DNA of 64,000 nucleotides from Sulfurimonas sp. CG01_land_8_20_14_3_00_36_23 (GCA_002781365.1 PETN01000017.1:27720-91719), one strand, 5' to 3'; counted from the first letter of the stretch, positions 28,944 through 38,456 are shown. Notes: generated by a model not told the origin, from the sequence alone. Numbers and translations: made by a program.

Positions 28944-29899
28944 TCTTTATGCCAGAGGTTTTAACGATACTGATATTAAATGTAATCTTTACATTTTTTG
29001 CTCTTATCGCTTTTGTGTTGAGTGTAAAGATATATAGAAACTGGGATTTAACTTCCACATGCCAAAATCAATACAAACTTGAAAAGCAGAGTTTTTTAAC
29101 TGCAACTATCATCAAGTATATTTTTGCAATCAAACTACCACTCTTTATCTTTTTTATCTTTACTCTCGATAAGATTTCTCATGTGCTCTCAGGTGCTATG
29201 TGTGCAGCGGGCGTAGTAGATGCGACAGAGTATGGGAGCTACCTTCTTATATTAAAGTTAATCAACCTCTATCTCTTTGCCTATTGGCTGGCACTTCATA
29301 ATGTAGATATAAAAGAGGAAAATCAGCCCTATACAAAATTAAAGTTTGCTGTTTTTATTGTAGCCTTTTTCTTTTTGATGACAGAGATTGTTTTAGAGGG
29401 ATTGATGTTTGGTGCGATTGATATTGATAAGATGCTTAGTTGCTGTGGAACGCTCTATTCAACTACATCCACTTCCTATCTTTCAAATATTTTTCTTCTT
29501 AAAACATCACTTCTATTGAGCATATTTTATGGTAATTTTTTATTTATCATTATCTCTTACTTCGTAAAAAAGAGATACCTTTTTGCAATAAGTAACTTTC
29601 TCTTTATTGTAGTTTCTATCCTCGCAATTATTGCTTTTTTTGGAACCTATATTTATGAACTGCCGACACACCATTGCCCGTTCTGCTTTTTACAAAAAGA
29701 GTACCATTATGTTGGTTATCTCTTATATATATTTTTGTTTATAGGCACTTTTTATGGCTTAAAAGTAGGGTTTATAGAAGTAACAAAAAAAGAGAAGGAG
29801 CAGAACTTTACTATCTCTATGTTTTTCACTACGTTGTTTGTGTTTGTTTTAACGCTCTACCCAATTGTCTATTTTATAAAAAACGGAGTTTGGCTTTAA
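28940..29899 (+). CDS. Cys-rich polytopic membrane protein of the NosL/ABC cluster
   Basis: 319 residues with about eight membrane helices. Conspicuous Cys/His groups lie near helix ends: MCAAG, LSCCGTLYS and HHCPFCFLQKEYH. A CxxC next to paired His at the membrane edge suggests metal (copper) binding or thiol redox exchange. I do not recognise a named family. Start overlaps the ATPase stop by four bases, so it is the fifth member of the unit that begins at 26090. A hairpin at 29940 separates it from convergent ftsZ. Confidence 0.75.
   Translation: MIFMPEVLTILILNVIFTFFALIAFVLSVKIYRNWDLTSTCQNQYKLEKQSFLTATIIKYIFAIKLPLFIFFIFTLDKISHVLSGAMCAAGVVDATEYGSYLLILKLINLYLFAYWLALHNVDIKEENQPYTKLKFAVFIVAFFFLMTEIVLEGLMFGAIDIDKMLSCCGTLYSTTSTSYLSNIFLLKTSLLLSIFYGNFLFIIISYFVKKRYLFAISNFLFIVVSILAIIAFFGTYIYELPTHHCPFCFLQKEYHYVGYLLYIFLFIGTFYGLKVGFIEVTKKEKEQNFTISMFFTTLFVFVLTLYPIVYFIKNGVWL
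29053..29065 (+). repeat. dispersed word TTCCACATGCCAA, copy 17
   Basis: Core at 29055-29063, full match; in the Cys-rich membrane protein gene, read as T-S-T-C-Q. Confidence 0.85.
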
Positions 29900-29939
29900 A
29901 GAGATTGCACTTTTGAAGTTTTAGGAGTGAAGAGGGTTT

Positions 29940-29970
29940 TCTAAAGGCAAGGAGCGACTTTGCCTTTAGA
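29940..29970. terminator. bidirectional hairpin between the ABC cluster and ftsZ
   Basis: Eleven-base arms TCTAAAGGCAA and TTGCCTTTAGA (29940-29950 and 29960-29970) around a nine-base loop, between two convergent transcripts. No strong U-tract follows on either side. Confidence 0.65.
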
Positions 29971-29996
29971 TGTTTAAAGAGTGATGGAGTGCTTGA

Positions 29997-31118
29997 TTAG
30001 TCTTGTTGCTTTCTCATATAAGCTGGAATATCTAAATAGTCACTATCAAAATCTCCACCTACGATAAGTCTTGGGCGAAGCATAGCTTTTGGAGCTTTTG
30101 GTGTTTCACTTACATAATCATCATTGTTTTGACCAGCACTTAAGTTTTTCTCAAAGCCAGTAGCAACAATAGTTATTTTGACATAATCCTGAGGAATAGA
30201 GTCATCCGTAGAAGTTCCAAAAATAACCTCTGCATCTTCATGCGCACTCTCATGCACAACATTCATAGCATCAGAGATTTCCATAAGTGGAAATTCAGGG
30301 TGCATTTTAAAGTGTACTAAAACACCCATCGCACCATTGATAGACATGTTATCTAAGAGAGGTGATTCTATGGCTGCTTTAATAGCTTCATAAGCAGCAT
30401 TTTCGCCCTCAAATTCACCAACACCCATAAGAGCCATACCTTTATGACTCATAACAGTTTGTAAGTCGGCAAAGTCAAGGTTGATGTCATTCTCTCCACT
30501 TGAAAGAATAACACCTGATGTTCCACTCACTGCTTGTGCTAAAACGCTATCAACTATCTTGAAACTCTCTTTGAGACCAAGTTTTTTATCTATGATAGAT
30601 AAAAGCTTGTCATTTGGAATTACGACGATTGAATCACTCTCTTTTTTAAGCTCTTCAAGCCCAGCTTCCGCAAGTTTAAGACGTTTACGACCTTCAAATA
30701 GAAAAGGCTTTGTAACGATAGAAATCGTAAGAGCTCCAACTTCTTTAGCAATTTGAGCAACGATTGGAGCAGCACCAGTTCCTGTTCCGCCACCAAGTCC
30801 TGCAGAGATAAAAACTATATCTGCACCTTCAAGTGCACTTCTGATTTCATCATAATTTTCAAGTGCAGAATCTTTTCCAACCGATGGCTTCATACCTGCA
30901 CCTAAACCTTTTGTCAGTTTAGTACCGATTTGAATTTTACTTGCAACATTCGTTTCTGATAAAACTTGTGCATCTGTATTGATAATAATCATCTCAATAC
31001 CGCTGACACCCTCTTTTATCATATGCCCAATCATGTTTCCGCCACCGCCGCCAACACCAACAGCTATAATTCTCGCTCCGCTAACATTACTAGTTTCATT
31101 CACTAAAAATGGTTCCAT
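29997..31118 (-). CDS. ftsZ: cell division protein FtsZ
   Basis: 373 residues, normal length. Tubulin-like GTPase that builds the division ring. The N-terminal GTP-binding region has GVGGGGGNMI, the tubulin signature GGGTGTG near residue 105 and the T7 synergy loop NLDFADLQTV. A variable linker leads to the C-terminal peptide YLDIPAYMRKQ that contacts FtsA. Follows ftsA after 12 bases on the same strand with the ribosome site GGAGTG. Confidence 0.98.
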   Translation of the reverse strand: MEPFLVNETSNVSGARIIAVGVGGGGGNMIGHMIKEGVSGIEMIIINTDAQVLSETNVASKIQIGTKLTKGLGAGMKPSVGKDSALENYDEIRSALEGADIVFISAGLGGGTGTGAAPIVAQIAKEVGALTISIVTKPFLFEGRKRLKLAEAGLEELKKESDSIVVIPNDKLLSIIDKKLGLKESFKIVDSVLAQAVSGTSGVILSSGENDINLDFADLQTVMSHKGMALMGVGEFEGENAAYEAIKAAIESPLLDNMSINGAMGVLVHFKMHPEFPLMEISDAMNVVHESAHEDAEVIFGTSTDDSIPQDYVKITIVATGFEKNLSAGQNNDDYVSETPKAPKAMLRPRLIVGGDFDSDYLDIPAYMRKQQD

Positions 31119-31130
31119 CTTCTCACTCCT

Positions 31131-32489
31131 TTAAAATAACTGGGTTGCCCAGTTCCAAAATTTGTTTATAGCTCCAGCCTCATCACTTTTCTTCTCTTTG
31201 CTAGAGTCTATACTAACCATTTTCTCGCTTGATACCTTGTTTTTTAACTCAGCAATTGGGATTTCTAAATCATCTGAAAAATTGATATTTATCTTTTCAG
31301 TTGCCGCTTCATTTGAATGTCGAACTCTTTTATTTACATCTATCTCATAAGGTGTATAAGAAAATGTTGCGTACATAACAAGACCTATCGCTGTAGAATA
31401 CTCTGCTGTGCGTAAATTGTCAAATAGACCATCCATCTCTATTGGTCGAGCCAATCGAACAGGGATAGAGCCAAAAGTAGCAATAGCTAACTCTCTGATA
31501 CCATCCATTTTTGAAAAGCCACCAGTAAGAATCACTCCTGCCCCGATTTGATTTTTTAGCCCACTGTTTTCAATGAACTGCGCTAAAATCATTAAAGTCT
31601 CTTCAACTCTAGCGAATATTACATTATGCACTACTTCAAGAGAAACTTCATGTGTTGTATGCTCATCCCCGATAATAGGAAGTTCTATAAGCTCATTTGT
31701 AGGTGTTAAAAGTGACCCATAATTGAGTTTTACAGAATCAGCAACATTGAGTGGAGTGTGAAGAGCCATTGATAAGTCACTTGTTACATGGTTCGAACCA
31801 ACACCTAAAAAGTCATTGTATCTGATTGAGTTTCCAGAGTGAATGATGATGTTACTTGTGTTTCCACCCATATCTATTACCGCAACACCTAACTCTTTTT
31901 CATCACTGTTAATCGTTGCAATCGAAGAGGCATAGCCACTTAAAACTACATTTTCAACTTCAACACCAGCACCACGAACTGCTTTTTTTAGGTTGTTGAG
32001 ATTTGATTTTTGTGTTGTTATGATATGCGTTTCAACTTCAAGTCTTGAAGCATTCATCCCAAGTGGGTCTTCTATAAAGTCTTGGTCATCAACTTTGAAG
32101 TTAAATGGTAAAGCATGGAGAACTTCATACTCATTAGGGATATTTGCATTGTATAAAGAGGTGTGCATCACTCTCTCTATCTCTTTAAAACTAATCTCTT
32201 TATTTGGAATATTGACAATTCCATTGGAGTTTAAACTTTTCGTGTAAGCCCCAGATATAGAAACGATAGCGCTTTTAATATCACTTCCAGAAACTCTTTT
32301 TGCATCTGCAACAGCAGAAGCGATGGATTTGGAAGCTAACTCTATGTTTGTTATGCTACCTTTTTTTAGACCTTGAGCCTTGGTTGTTCCTGCACCGACA
32401 ATTTGAACAGAATTGTCATCATTGACTTGCGCAATAATTGCACATATCTTTGTAGAGCCAATATCAATGGCTAAAACAGTTTTACCCAA
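31131..32489 (-). CDS. ftsA: cell division protein FtsA
   Basis: 452 residues. Actin-like ATPase that tethers FtsZ to the membrane. Actin-fold phosphate loops AIDIGSTKI near the N-terminus and VIDMGGNTSNI in the middle, adenosine motif GVILTGGFSKMDG, and a C-terminal amphipathic helix FWNWATQLF that serves as membrane anchor. Starts one base from the ppiD stop, so ppiD-ftsA-ftsZ is one operon. Confidence 0.97.
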   Translation of the reverse strand: MGKTVLAIDIGSTKICAIIAQVNDDNSVQIVGAGTTKAQGLKKGSITNIELASKSIASAVADAKRVSGSDIKSAIVSISGAYTKSLNSNGIVNIPNKEISFKEIERVMHTSLYNANIPNEYEVLHALPFNFKVDDQDFIEDPLGMNASRLEVETHIITTQKSNLNNLKKAVRGAGVEVENVVLSGYASSIATINSDEKELGVAVIDMGGNTSNIIIHSGNSIRYNDFLGVGSNHVTSDLSMALHTPLNVADSVKLNYGSLLTPTNELIELPIIGDEHTTHEVSLEVVHNVIFARVEETLMILAQFIENSGLKNQIGAGVILTGGFSKMDGIRELAIATFGSIPVRLARPIEMDGLFDNLRTAEYSTAIGLVMYATFSYTPYEIDVNKRVRHSNEAATEKININFSDDLEIPIAELKNKVSSEKMVSIDSSKEKKSDEAGAINKFWNWATQLF

Positions 32490-32490
32490 C

Positions 32491-33957
32491 TTAGAGTCCT
32501 TCGATAAAAATCTCTGTTTTATACTTGTTTCTCAGGTTTTTTAAAAGCCCTTCGTTAAACATAGCAGTCTTCATTTTTAAAACAGTATCATCTTGATTTG
32601 TGTTAGTGTTATCAAGCAGTTTTTGTTCCAAAATATTGAATAGAACCACTTTTCCATCTTCAAGTGAGATGAAACCTCTTTTTTGTTGTTGCATAAAGAG
32701 TTGCTTTAAAAATGCATCAGCATTTGTTTGTGTAAGATTTGTTAGTTTTGCTGCATCATTTATTGTTATAAAAGCAGCAGTTTTACCATTGAATGTATTT
32801 ACTGACTTTTTCGCAAGTTCTAATAGACTTGATTTTTTTTGCTCTTTCACGTAAAGAGGTAAAACTTCTGCTTTTGCTTCTTCATAGGTTTTTGATGTTG
32901 CTGGATTTACTTTAGTGAGTTTAAAAATAAAGTATTCATTTCCGATTAGGATAGGTTTGAGAAATGGAGCAACCAAAGATGCTTCTGATAGTTTTGCTAA
33001 CGTTTCGTCGTTATAAGGGTTATGTGACGCCGATACCTTGTCTGTAAAAATTTTCTCTTCACCAGTTAATTTTTCTTTCTTGTATGCTATATAGGTTCTT
33101 AGAGCTAACTCTTTTGCATCTTTAGCACTCAGTTCTACTATGACAGCTTCTTTTGCTTTTTCAAGAGGAAGAATTTTTGCATCACTTCCTTTGAAATGTG
33201 TTTTGTTTTCCTCATAATATGCATTGATTGTCGCATCATCATAACTGTTAGTGTCTGTTTTTTGTTTGATATATTCAAGCTCATAACTCACTTCACTCAT
33301 AAAGTTTTGTTGCATACTTTCCCAAAAAGGTTTTAAAAGTTTATCTGAACTATCCACAACGATTTGTTCATCATTTAATACCTGATAGTTTATCTTATCT
33401 GCAATATTTAAGAGTATGTCTAAAACTGCTGCTTCATTTTCATTTGTTTGTATAGGAAGTAGTTTAAGTGTTTTTTGTATTAAAAGTTGCCTCTTAACAT
33501 CTGATTCATAATCTTTCATGCTTAAGTTGTTTTTTGATAGAACTTGTTTATAGATTTCCTTGTCAAAGACACCTTTATCAAAAAAGTATTCTTGAGTTTT
33601 TATTTCTGCTAAAAGTTCTTGGTCGCTTATTTGTAAATCATAAGAGGATGCTAGATTGAGTATAAGAGATTGATCTAAAAGTTGTTGCAGTGCTTGCTTT
33701 TGCAAGCCAAAAGTTTTTGCTTTTTCTTCATCAAAATTTCCTTGAAAAATTTGATTGTATTGATTATAAAGATTAGAATAAGATTTTTGCAATTCACCTC
33801 TGCTAATCTCAATCTGTCCAACTTTTGCAATCGAACCTGCTTTGTCTCCATAACTATACTGTCCCCATCCAACAAACCCAGCTCCAACGAAAGCGATAGT
33901 TGAAATCCAAATGGTGATAATGAGATATTTTTTATGTCTTTGCATCCATGTAATCAT
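32491..33957 (-). CDS. PpiD-like periplasmic foldase (SurA N-terminal domain)
   Basis: 488 residues. A single N-terminal membrane anchor (YLIITIWISTIAFVGAGFVG) is followed by a SurA_N-type chaperone domain (IAKVGQIEISRGELQKSY). The parvulin isomerase domain expected after residue 250 is short and poorly conserved, so it probably works as a chaperone for newly secreted proteins rather than as an isomerase. It leads the ftsA-ftsZ operon, an arrangement that ties envelope folding to division genes by transcription only. Divergent from bioA. Confidence 0.87.
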   Translation of the reverse strand: MITWMQRHKKYLIITIWISTIAFVGAGFVGWGQYSYGDKAGSIAKVGQIEISRGELQKSYSNLYNQYNQIFQGNFDEEKAKTFGLQKQALQQLLDQSLILNLASSYDLQISDQELLAEIKTQEYFFDKGVFDKEIYKQVLSKNNLSMKDYESDVKRQLLIQKTLKLLPIQTNENEAAVLDILLNIADKINYQVLNDEQIVVDSSDKLLKPFWESMQQNFMSEVSYELEYIKQKTDTNSYDDATINAYYEENKTHFKGSDAKILPLEKAKEAVIVELSAKDAKELALRTYIAYKKEKLTGEEKIFTDKVSASHNPYNDETLAKLSEASLVAPFLKPILIGNEYFIFKLTKVNPATSKTYEEAKAEVLPLYVKEQKKSSLLELAKKSVNTFNGKTAAFITINDAAKLTNLTQTNADAFLKQLFMQQQKRGFISLEDGKVVLFNILEQKLLDNTNTNQDDTVLKMKTAMFNEGLLKNLRNKYKTEIFIEGL

Positions 33958-34038
33958 TGATAAATAGCCTTGAGTTTGATATTTTTGTAATTCTATGTAA
34001 ATTCGTATTAAACCTTGATAAATATTTACTACGATTTT

Positions 34039-34057
34039 TATACTTTACTGATATAGT
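34039..34057 (+). promoter_or_regulatory. candidate -10 boxes of bioA
   Basis: TATACT (34039-34044) and TATAGT (34052-34057) lie 31-49 bases before the bioA start. ATATAG (34051-34056) and CTATAT (34064-34069) form a dyad over the second one, a possible operator. It does not resemble the known BirA operator. Confidence 0.4.
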
Positions 34058-34087
34058 ACCAAACTATATATCTATTAGGTAAATTGT

Positions 34088-35389
34088 ATGAATAATTTAG
34101 AGTTAAAACAAAGAGATTTGGATGTCCTTTGGCATCCGTGTACACAGATGAAAGACCATGAAACCTTGCCCCTTATTCCAATTAAAAAAGCGGAGGGTGT
34201 CTATTTAGAAGATTTTGATGGGAATCGCTACATAGATGCAATTAGCAGTTGGTGGGTTAATTTATTTGGACATACAAATAAATATATAAATGAAAAACTC
34301 AAAGAGCAGTTAGAGACTTTAGAACATGTGATTCTTGCAGGATTTACACATGAACAAGTTGTAAGACTCTCCGAGCGACTTGTGAAGCTGACTCCAGAGG
34401 GTTTAGCTAAATGTTTTTACTCTGATAATGGCTCAAGTGCCATAGAAGTAGCATTGAAAATGAGCTATCACGCACATCTCAATGATGGAAAAAAAGATAA
34501 GAACTATTTTGTTTCACTGACGAACTCTTATCATGGGGAGACTTTAGGTGCTTTAAGTGTTGGGGATGTACAACTCTATAAAGATACCTATAAGCCGTTG
34601 CTTCTAGAAACTATTCAGACTCCAGTTCCTGTAGATATGAGCATAGAAGCGGCAAAAAAAGCGGCCTCTGAATTTGAACTACTTTGCAAAAGCCGTTCGA
34701 GTGAAATAAGTGCCTTGATTTTAGAACCATTAGTCCAAGGTGCAGGTTCTATGCATATGTACCATGAAGAGTTTTTAGTTCTCGTTCGTGAAATATGCAA
34801 TAGATATGATATTCATCTTATTGCAGATGAAGTGATGGTTGGTTTTGGAAGAACTGGAGAGTTGTTTGCATGTCAAAAAGCTAACATAACACCAGACTTT
34901 CTTATTCTTTCAAAAGGGTTGACTGGTGGCTATTTACCGCTTTCAGTTGTACTAACAACTAACGAGATTTATGCAAAGTTTTACTGTGGATACAATGAGC
35001 ATAAAGCATTTCTGCACTCTCACTCTTATACAGGCAATGCGCTTGCATGCGCCTGTGCAAATGCTACTTTGGATATCTTTGAAAATGAGAATATTATTGA
35101 AAAAAATAGAGTCATAGCGAAGGTGATGGGAGATAAATTAGAGAGGTTTTTAGAGCTTGAAAATGTAAAATCCATAAGACAAACAGGAATGATTTGTGCA
35201 ATTGAGTTGAAAGATTATCCTGCGGAACTTAGAATAGGGTTGGTAGTTTATAACTATGGACTTCAAAATGGTGTTTTACTTAGACCACTTGGAAATGTCA
35301 TCTATTTCATGCCTCCCTATATCATTACAAATGAAGAGATAGATAAGGTAATGCAAACTGCCTATGATGCTATAAAATCAATAAGCTAG
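34088..35389 (+). CDS. bioA: adenosylmethionine-8-amino-7-oxononanoate aminotransferase
   Basis: 433 residues. PLP enzyme making 7,8-diaminopelargonic acid in biotin synthesis with SAM as amino donor. N-terminal LWHPCTQMKDHE and DAISSWWVNLFGH are specific for BioA among class III aminotransferases; LIADEVMVGFGRTG holds the PLP-binding Asp and SKGLTGGYLPLS the Schiff-base Lys near residue 276. No other biotin gene is next to it. Its stop overlaps the stop of the convergent gene by three to four bases. Confidence 0.96.
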   Translation: MNNLELKQRDLDVLWHPCTQMKDHETLPLIPIKKAEGVYLEDFDGNRYIDAISSWWVNLFGHTNKYINEKLKEQLETLEHVILAGFTHEQVVRLSERLVKLTPEGLAKCFYSDNGSSAIEVALKMSYHAHLNDGKKDKNYFVSLTNSYHGETLGALSVGDVQLYKDTYKPLLLETIQTPVPVDMSIEAAKKAASEFELLCKSRSSEISALILEPLVQGAGSMHMYHEEFLVLVREICNRYDIHLIADEVMVGFGRTGELFACQKANITPDFLILSKGLTGGYLPLSVVLTTNEIYAKFYCGYNEHKAFLHSHSYTGNALACACANATLDIFENENIIEKNRVIAKVMGDKLERFLELENVKSIRQTGMICAIELKDYPAELRIGLVVYNYGLQNGVLLRPLGNVIYFMPPYIITNEEIDKVMQTAYDAIKSIS

Positions 35390-35976
35390 TCGAAGTTAAA
35401 ATCACCTTGAGAGCCATCAAGCATTAAAAGCCTGCAACTTTTCTCTAGAATTGCAAGCTGTTTTGCCATCTCATGCAAATCTCTATTAAAAGCATAAACT
35501 CCATACCCTTTGATGACAATGATATTCGTTTTATTTGTTTGAAAATAGTAGGCTATTTCACTATTGGCTCTATCATACCAATCATCAAATTGTTTGGGGT
35601 CAAAGATTCTGAGTGAACCAATCTCTTTGTAACCGAAATAATCTTTTGGAATAATGATATTATGTTCTAAAGAGTAAGCCGTAGTAAAGGGTGGCATTGT
35701 AAAAGAGATATATTTCGCCTCAGATATTTGAGAGTAGATGCTAAAGTGAATATTTGAGTCTATGCTTGCTTGATTCCAACGATAATCTTTTTTATAATAG
35801 AGTTCAATTAAGCTGTTCTCATTAATATCATCAAAAATTGCTTCTTTTGTATTTATTAAAAAACGGTTTGATTCTGTTTTTGCTGATATAGAACCATGAA
35901 AAATACCAAAAAAATCTTTTCTAAACATAGACAAAGAGAGTGTAGAGAGCTGGTGTAAAAGATTTGATTTATTCAT
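35386..35976 (-). CDS. class II aldolase/adducin-like protein lacking the metal site
   Basis: 196 residues, about the length of fuculose-phosphate-aldolase-type domains. The fold can be followed: FHGSISAKTESNRFLI corresponds to the GNxSxR phosphate loop, ISFTMPPFTTAYS to the strand that normally bears the HxH zinc ligands, and VIKGYGVYAFNRDL to the NHGV segment. All three zinc His positions are replaced (Phe/Met and Tyr), and the catalytic Glu region reads IDSNIHF. It therefore probably has no aldolase activity. Such proteins occur across Campylobacterota; their role is unknown to me. Confidence 0.72.
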   Translation of the reverse strand: MNKSNLLHQLSTLSLSMFRKDFFGIFHGSISAKTESNRFLINTKEAIFDDINENSLIELYYKKDYRWNQASIDSNIHFSIYSQISEAKYISFTMPPFTTAYSLEHNIIIPKDYFGYKEIGSLRIFDPKQFDDWYDRANSEIAYYFQTNKTNIIVIKGYGVYAFNRDLHEMAKQLAILEKSCRLLMLDGSQGDFNFD

Positions 35977-36049
35977 TTAAACTCTTGGTTGTTAAAGTGA
36001 TGTAGTGTAACATAACTTATCTTGTGAAATATTTTAAAGATATGTTTTT

Positions 36050-36856
36050 TTATTTTAGCTTTGAAAGAAGCATAAAGAGTATCAGTGAAACAGCAGAGAC
36101 TAAAATAATGGTTGCACCAGAAGTGAGATTGAAACTATAAGACAACCAAAGGCCAATAACAGTAAAGAGTGAAGCGATAACTCCAGAAATCATCATCATG
36201 GAGTAAAGTGAGGAGGAGAGCTTTTGTGCAATGTAAATCGGGATGGTTAGCAGGGCGATAACTAAAATAAGTCCTACAACTTTTATGGCGATTACGACGG
36301 TTAGAGCTGACAAAATCAGAATAAGGGTATAGAAAAAGCGTACATTGATTCCGCTAAGAGAGGCATATTCACTATCATAAGAGACGGCTAAAATATTGCG
36401 ATACCAAAAGCTAATCACAAAAAGTATAATTCCAAAGAGCGCACCCATAAAGTATAAATCTTCTCTATTGACTGCTAAAATAGAGCCGAAAAGATAACTC
36501 ATTAAATCTACGTTATATCCAGGTGTTAAATCAACGAGGATAATTCCTATTGCCATGCCGACTGCCCAGATAAGCCCTATGAATGTGTCAATATTCTCTT
36601 TTTGTTTCATTGTCACAAAAGCCATAATAATGGCGGCAATAACAGCGAAAACAGAGGTTCCTAAAAAGATAGGTATACCTGTAAATATTGCGATTCCTAT
36701 TCCACCATACGCGGCATGTGCAATTCCACCAGCAAGAAAAACGATTCTGTTTGCAACAATGAGTGAACCCATGATTCCAGAGACAAGACTTACAAGAATC
36801 CCAGCAATGAGGGCATTTTGCATAAATTCGTATGAGAGTGCTTCTAACATTTGCAA
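36050..36856 (-). CDS. znuB: zinc ABC transporter permease
   Basis: 268 residues with about eight membrane helices, typical of the ABC-3 metal permease family: AGGIAHAAYGGIGIA near residue 45 and the later ALTVVIAIKVVGLILVIALL are family landmarks. Its start lies inside the end of znuC (13-base overlap). Last gene of znuACB. Manganese or iron are possible substrates for the family, but the His-rich binding protein upstream favours zinc. Confidence 0.9.
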   Translation of the reverse strand: MQMLEALSYEFMQNALIAGILVSLVSGIMGSLIVANRIVFLAGGIAHAAYGGIGIAIFTGIPIFLGTSVFAVIAAIIMAFVTMKQKENIDTFIGLIWAVGMAIGIILVDLTPGYNVDLMSYLFGSILAVNREDLYFMGALFGIILFVISFWYRNILAVSYDSEYASLSGINVRFFYTLILILSALTVVIAIKVVGLILVIALLTIPIYIAQKLSSSLYSMMMISGVIASLFTVIGLWLSYSFNLTSGATIILVSAVSLILFMLLSKLK

Positions 36857-37605
36857 CGTCCTAGCATCTGTAAAAGTTCAACTTCACAGATATGTGTATC
36901 GTTTGTAGCAAACTCTTTTCTCACACTTCCTAAATCATGAAAAGCGAGTTTTTTGTTAATATGTGCAACTTTTGTAGCATACTCTAAAATCACGGAGAGA
37001 TCGTGACTTACTACAATGACAGTTACTGTTTTGTTAAGCTCTCTTAGCAGTTCATAAACCTGCTTTTGTCCATCTGTATCGATGCTTGAAGTTGGTTCAT
37101 CAAAGAGAAGGATTTTTGGATTTGCACAGAGCGCTCTTGCTATCATAACTCTTTGGCGCTGGCCACCTGAGAGTGAGCCAATTTTCTTATGTGCAAACTC
37201 TTCCATGCCTACTTGTTTAAGTACAGACATCGCATGTTCTATCTCCTCTTTGTTATAACCAAAGAGGGGAGGTCTGTTCGAGTTATGTCCCATCATGACA
37301 ACCTCTATAGCTTTGATTGGGAAGTTTATATTTACATTCGTATTTTGGGGTACATAGCCTATTTGTGAAAAACTTTTTTTTGGAGATTGATTGAGAATTT
37401 TTATAGAACCTTTTTTTGCCTTATTGATACCTAAAATGAGTTTTATTAGTGTACTTTTTCCTCCTCCATTTGGACCAATGAGAACAAGAAAATCTTTGTC
37501 AAATACTTGCATGGAAATATTTTCCAAAACAAGTTCCTTATCGTAGGCGAATGAGAGTTTTTCAATCTCTAAAACCGGGTAGGTGAAGTTTTTAATTTTC
37601 TGCAA
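36844..37605 (-). CDS. znuC: zinc ABC transporter ATP-binding protein
   Basis: 253 residues: Walker A GPNGGGKST near residue 46, Q-loop GYVPQNTNV, signature LSGGQRQR near residue 145, Walker B ILLFDEPTSSID and H-loop VVSHD. Overlaps the znuA end by 14 bases and znuB by 13, so all three are co-translated. The C-terminus ends in a short CEVELLQMLGRCKC tail with three Cys. Confidence 0.93.
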   Translation of the reverse strand: MQKIKNFTYPVLEIEKLSFAYDKELVLENISMQVFDKDFLVLIGPNGGGKSTLIKLILGINKAKKGSIKILNQSPKKSFSQIGYVPQNTNVNINFPIKAIEVVMMGHNSNRPPLFGYNKEEIEHAMSVLKQVGMEEFAHKKIGSLSGGQRQRVMIARALCANPKILLFDEPTSSIDTDGQKQVYELLRELNKTVTVIVVSHDLSVILEYATKVAHINKKLAFHDLGSVRKEFATNDTHICEVELLQMLGRCKC

Positions 37606-38449
37606 TTTCTTTTGCCATATTTATAAGATTTTGCGACCACTCAGGGCTAAGTGGAGAGATTTTTTTGACACGCACACCTGTCTCTTTTGAAATGATTTGG
37701 GCACTTTTGTCCGAAAACTCTGGTTGTGTAAAAATAACTTTAACCTTCTCCTCTTTTGCCTCTTTGATAACTGTTATCATCTCTTGAGGTTTAGGGCTTT
37801 TACCTTCGACTTCTACTGCTACTTGTTCTAAGTTGTATGCCTTTGCAAAATAACCCCATGAAGGATGAAAGACCATAAACTTACTGTTGGGCTTCATCGC
37901 GTGGAGTATCTTTTTTATATCTTTATCCGTCTCTTCGATCTCTTTTAAAAAAGTATCTAAATTTGCTTTGTAAAAGGAGCCATTCTTTGGCTCTAGTTTT
38001 ACTAAAGCCGTGTAAATATTTTGTGCCATAATGGCTACATTTGTAGGTGAAGTCCATGTATGCGGATCTAGACCTTTATGGTTGTGCTCATCTTCGCGCT
38101 TTCCATCTTCATGTTGATGTTCAAGTATCTTGTTTTTTTGAACATTATCGCTTATGTTCACAAAGCTTAATTCAGGATTTTGAGATTTAAATCTCTCTAG
38201 CCATACATCTTCAAACCCAACACCGATGGAGAGATAGATGTCCGCTTTGGAGATGGCAATCATCTGGGAGGCTTTTGGCTCATACGAGTGTGGAGAGCTT
38301 CCTGTTTCAACCATTACGGTTACAGCTACTCTATCTTTTGCAATTTTTTCTACAAAAGTTTTCTCTGGAGCTATGCTAACAACAATGTTTGTTTGTGCAA
38401 AAGTTAAAGAAGTAAAGAGAATAAAAAAAGAAACGAGAATCTTTTCCAC
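37592..38449 (-). CDS. znuA: periplasmic zinc-binding protein, GTG start
   Basis: About 285 residues from a GTG at 38447-38449; a longer open frame to 38638 would place junk before the signal peptide. From the GTG the protein begins VEKILVSFFILFTSLTFAQ, a clean signal peptide. Metal ligand regions are SSPHSYEPK, the His/Asp-rich loop EHQHEDGKREDEHNHKG typical of zinc binders, LDPHTWTSP and VFHPSWGYFAK. It binds zinc in the periplasm for ZnuBC. A copy of the dispersed word overlaps the start codon, and a dyad operator lies 52-68 bases upstream. Confidence 0.9.
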   Translation of the reverse strand: MEKILVSFFILFTSLTFAQTNIVVSIAPEKTFVEKIAKDRVAVTVMVETGSSPHSYEPKASQMIAISKADIYLSIGVGFEDVWLERFKSQNPELSFVNISDNVQKNKILEHQHEDGKREDEHNHKGLDPHTWTSPTNVAIMAQNIYTALVKLEPKNGSFYKANLDTFLKEIEETDKDIKKILHAMKPNSKFMVFHPSWGYFAKAYNLEQVAVEVEGKSPKPQEMITVIKEAKEEKVKVIFTQPEFSDKSAQIISKETGVRVKKISPLSPEWSQNLINMAKEIAEN

Positions 38450-38456
38450 ATGCCAA
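38444..38456 (+). repeat. dispersed word TTCCACATGCCAA, copy 18
   Basis: Core at 38446-38454, full match; covers the GTG start codon of znuA. Together with copy 19 it brackets the znu control region. Confidence 0.85.

Noticed and set aside
31791..31805. tRNA-like GGTTCGAACC sequence
   Set aside because: It is inside ftsA in frame, and no acceptor stem or anticodon arm surrounds it. No tRNA gene was found in the window.
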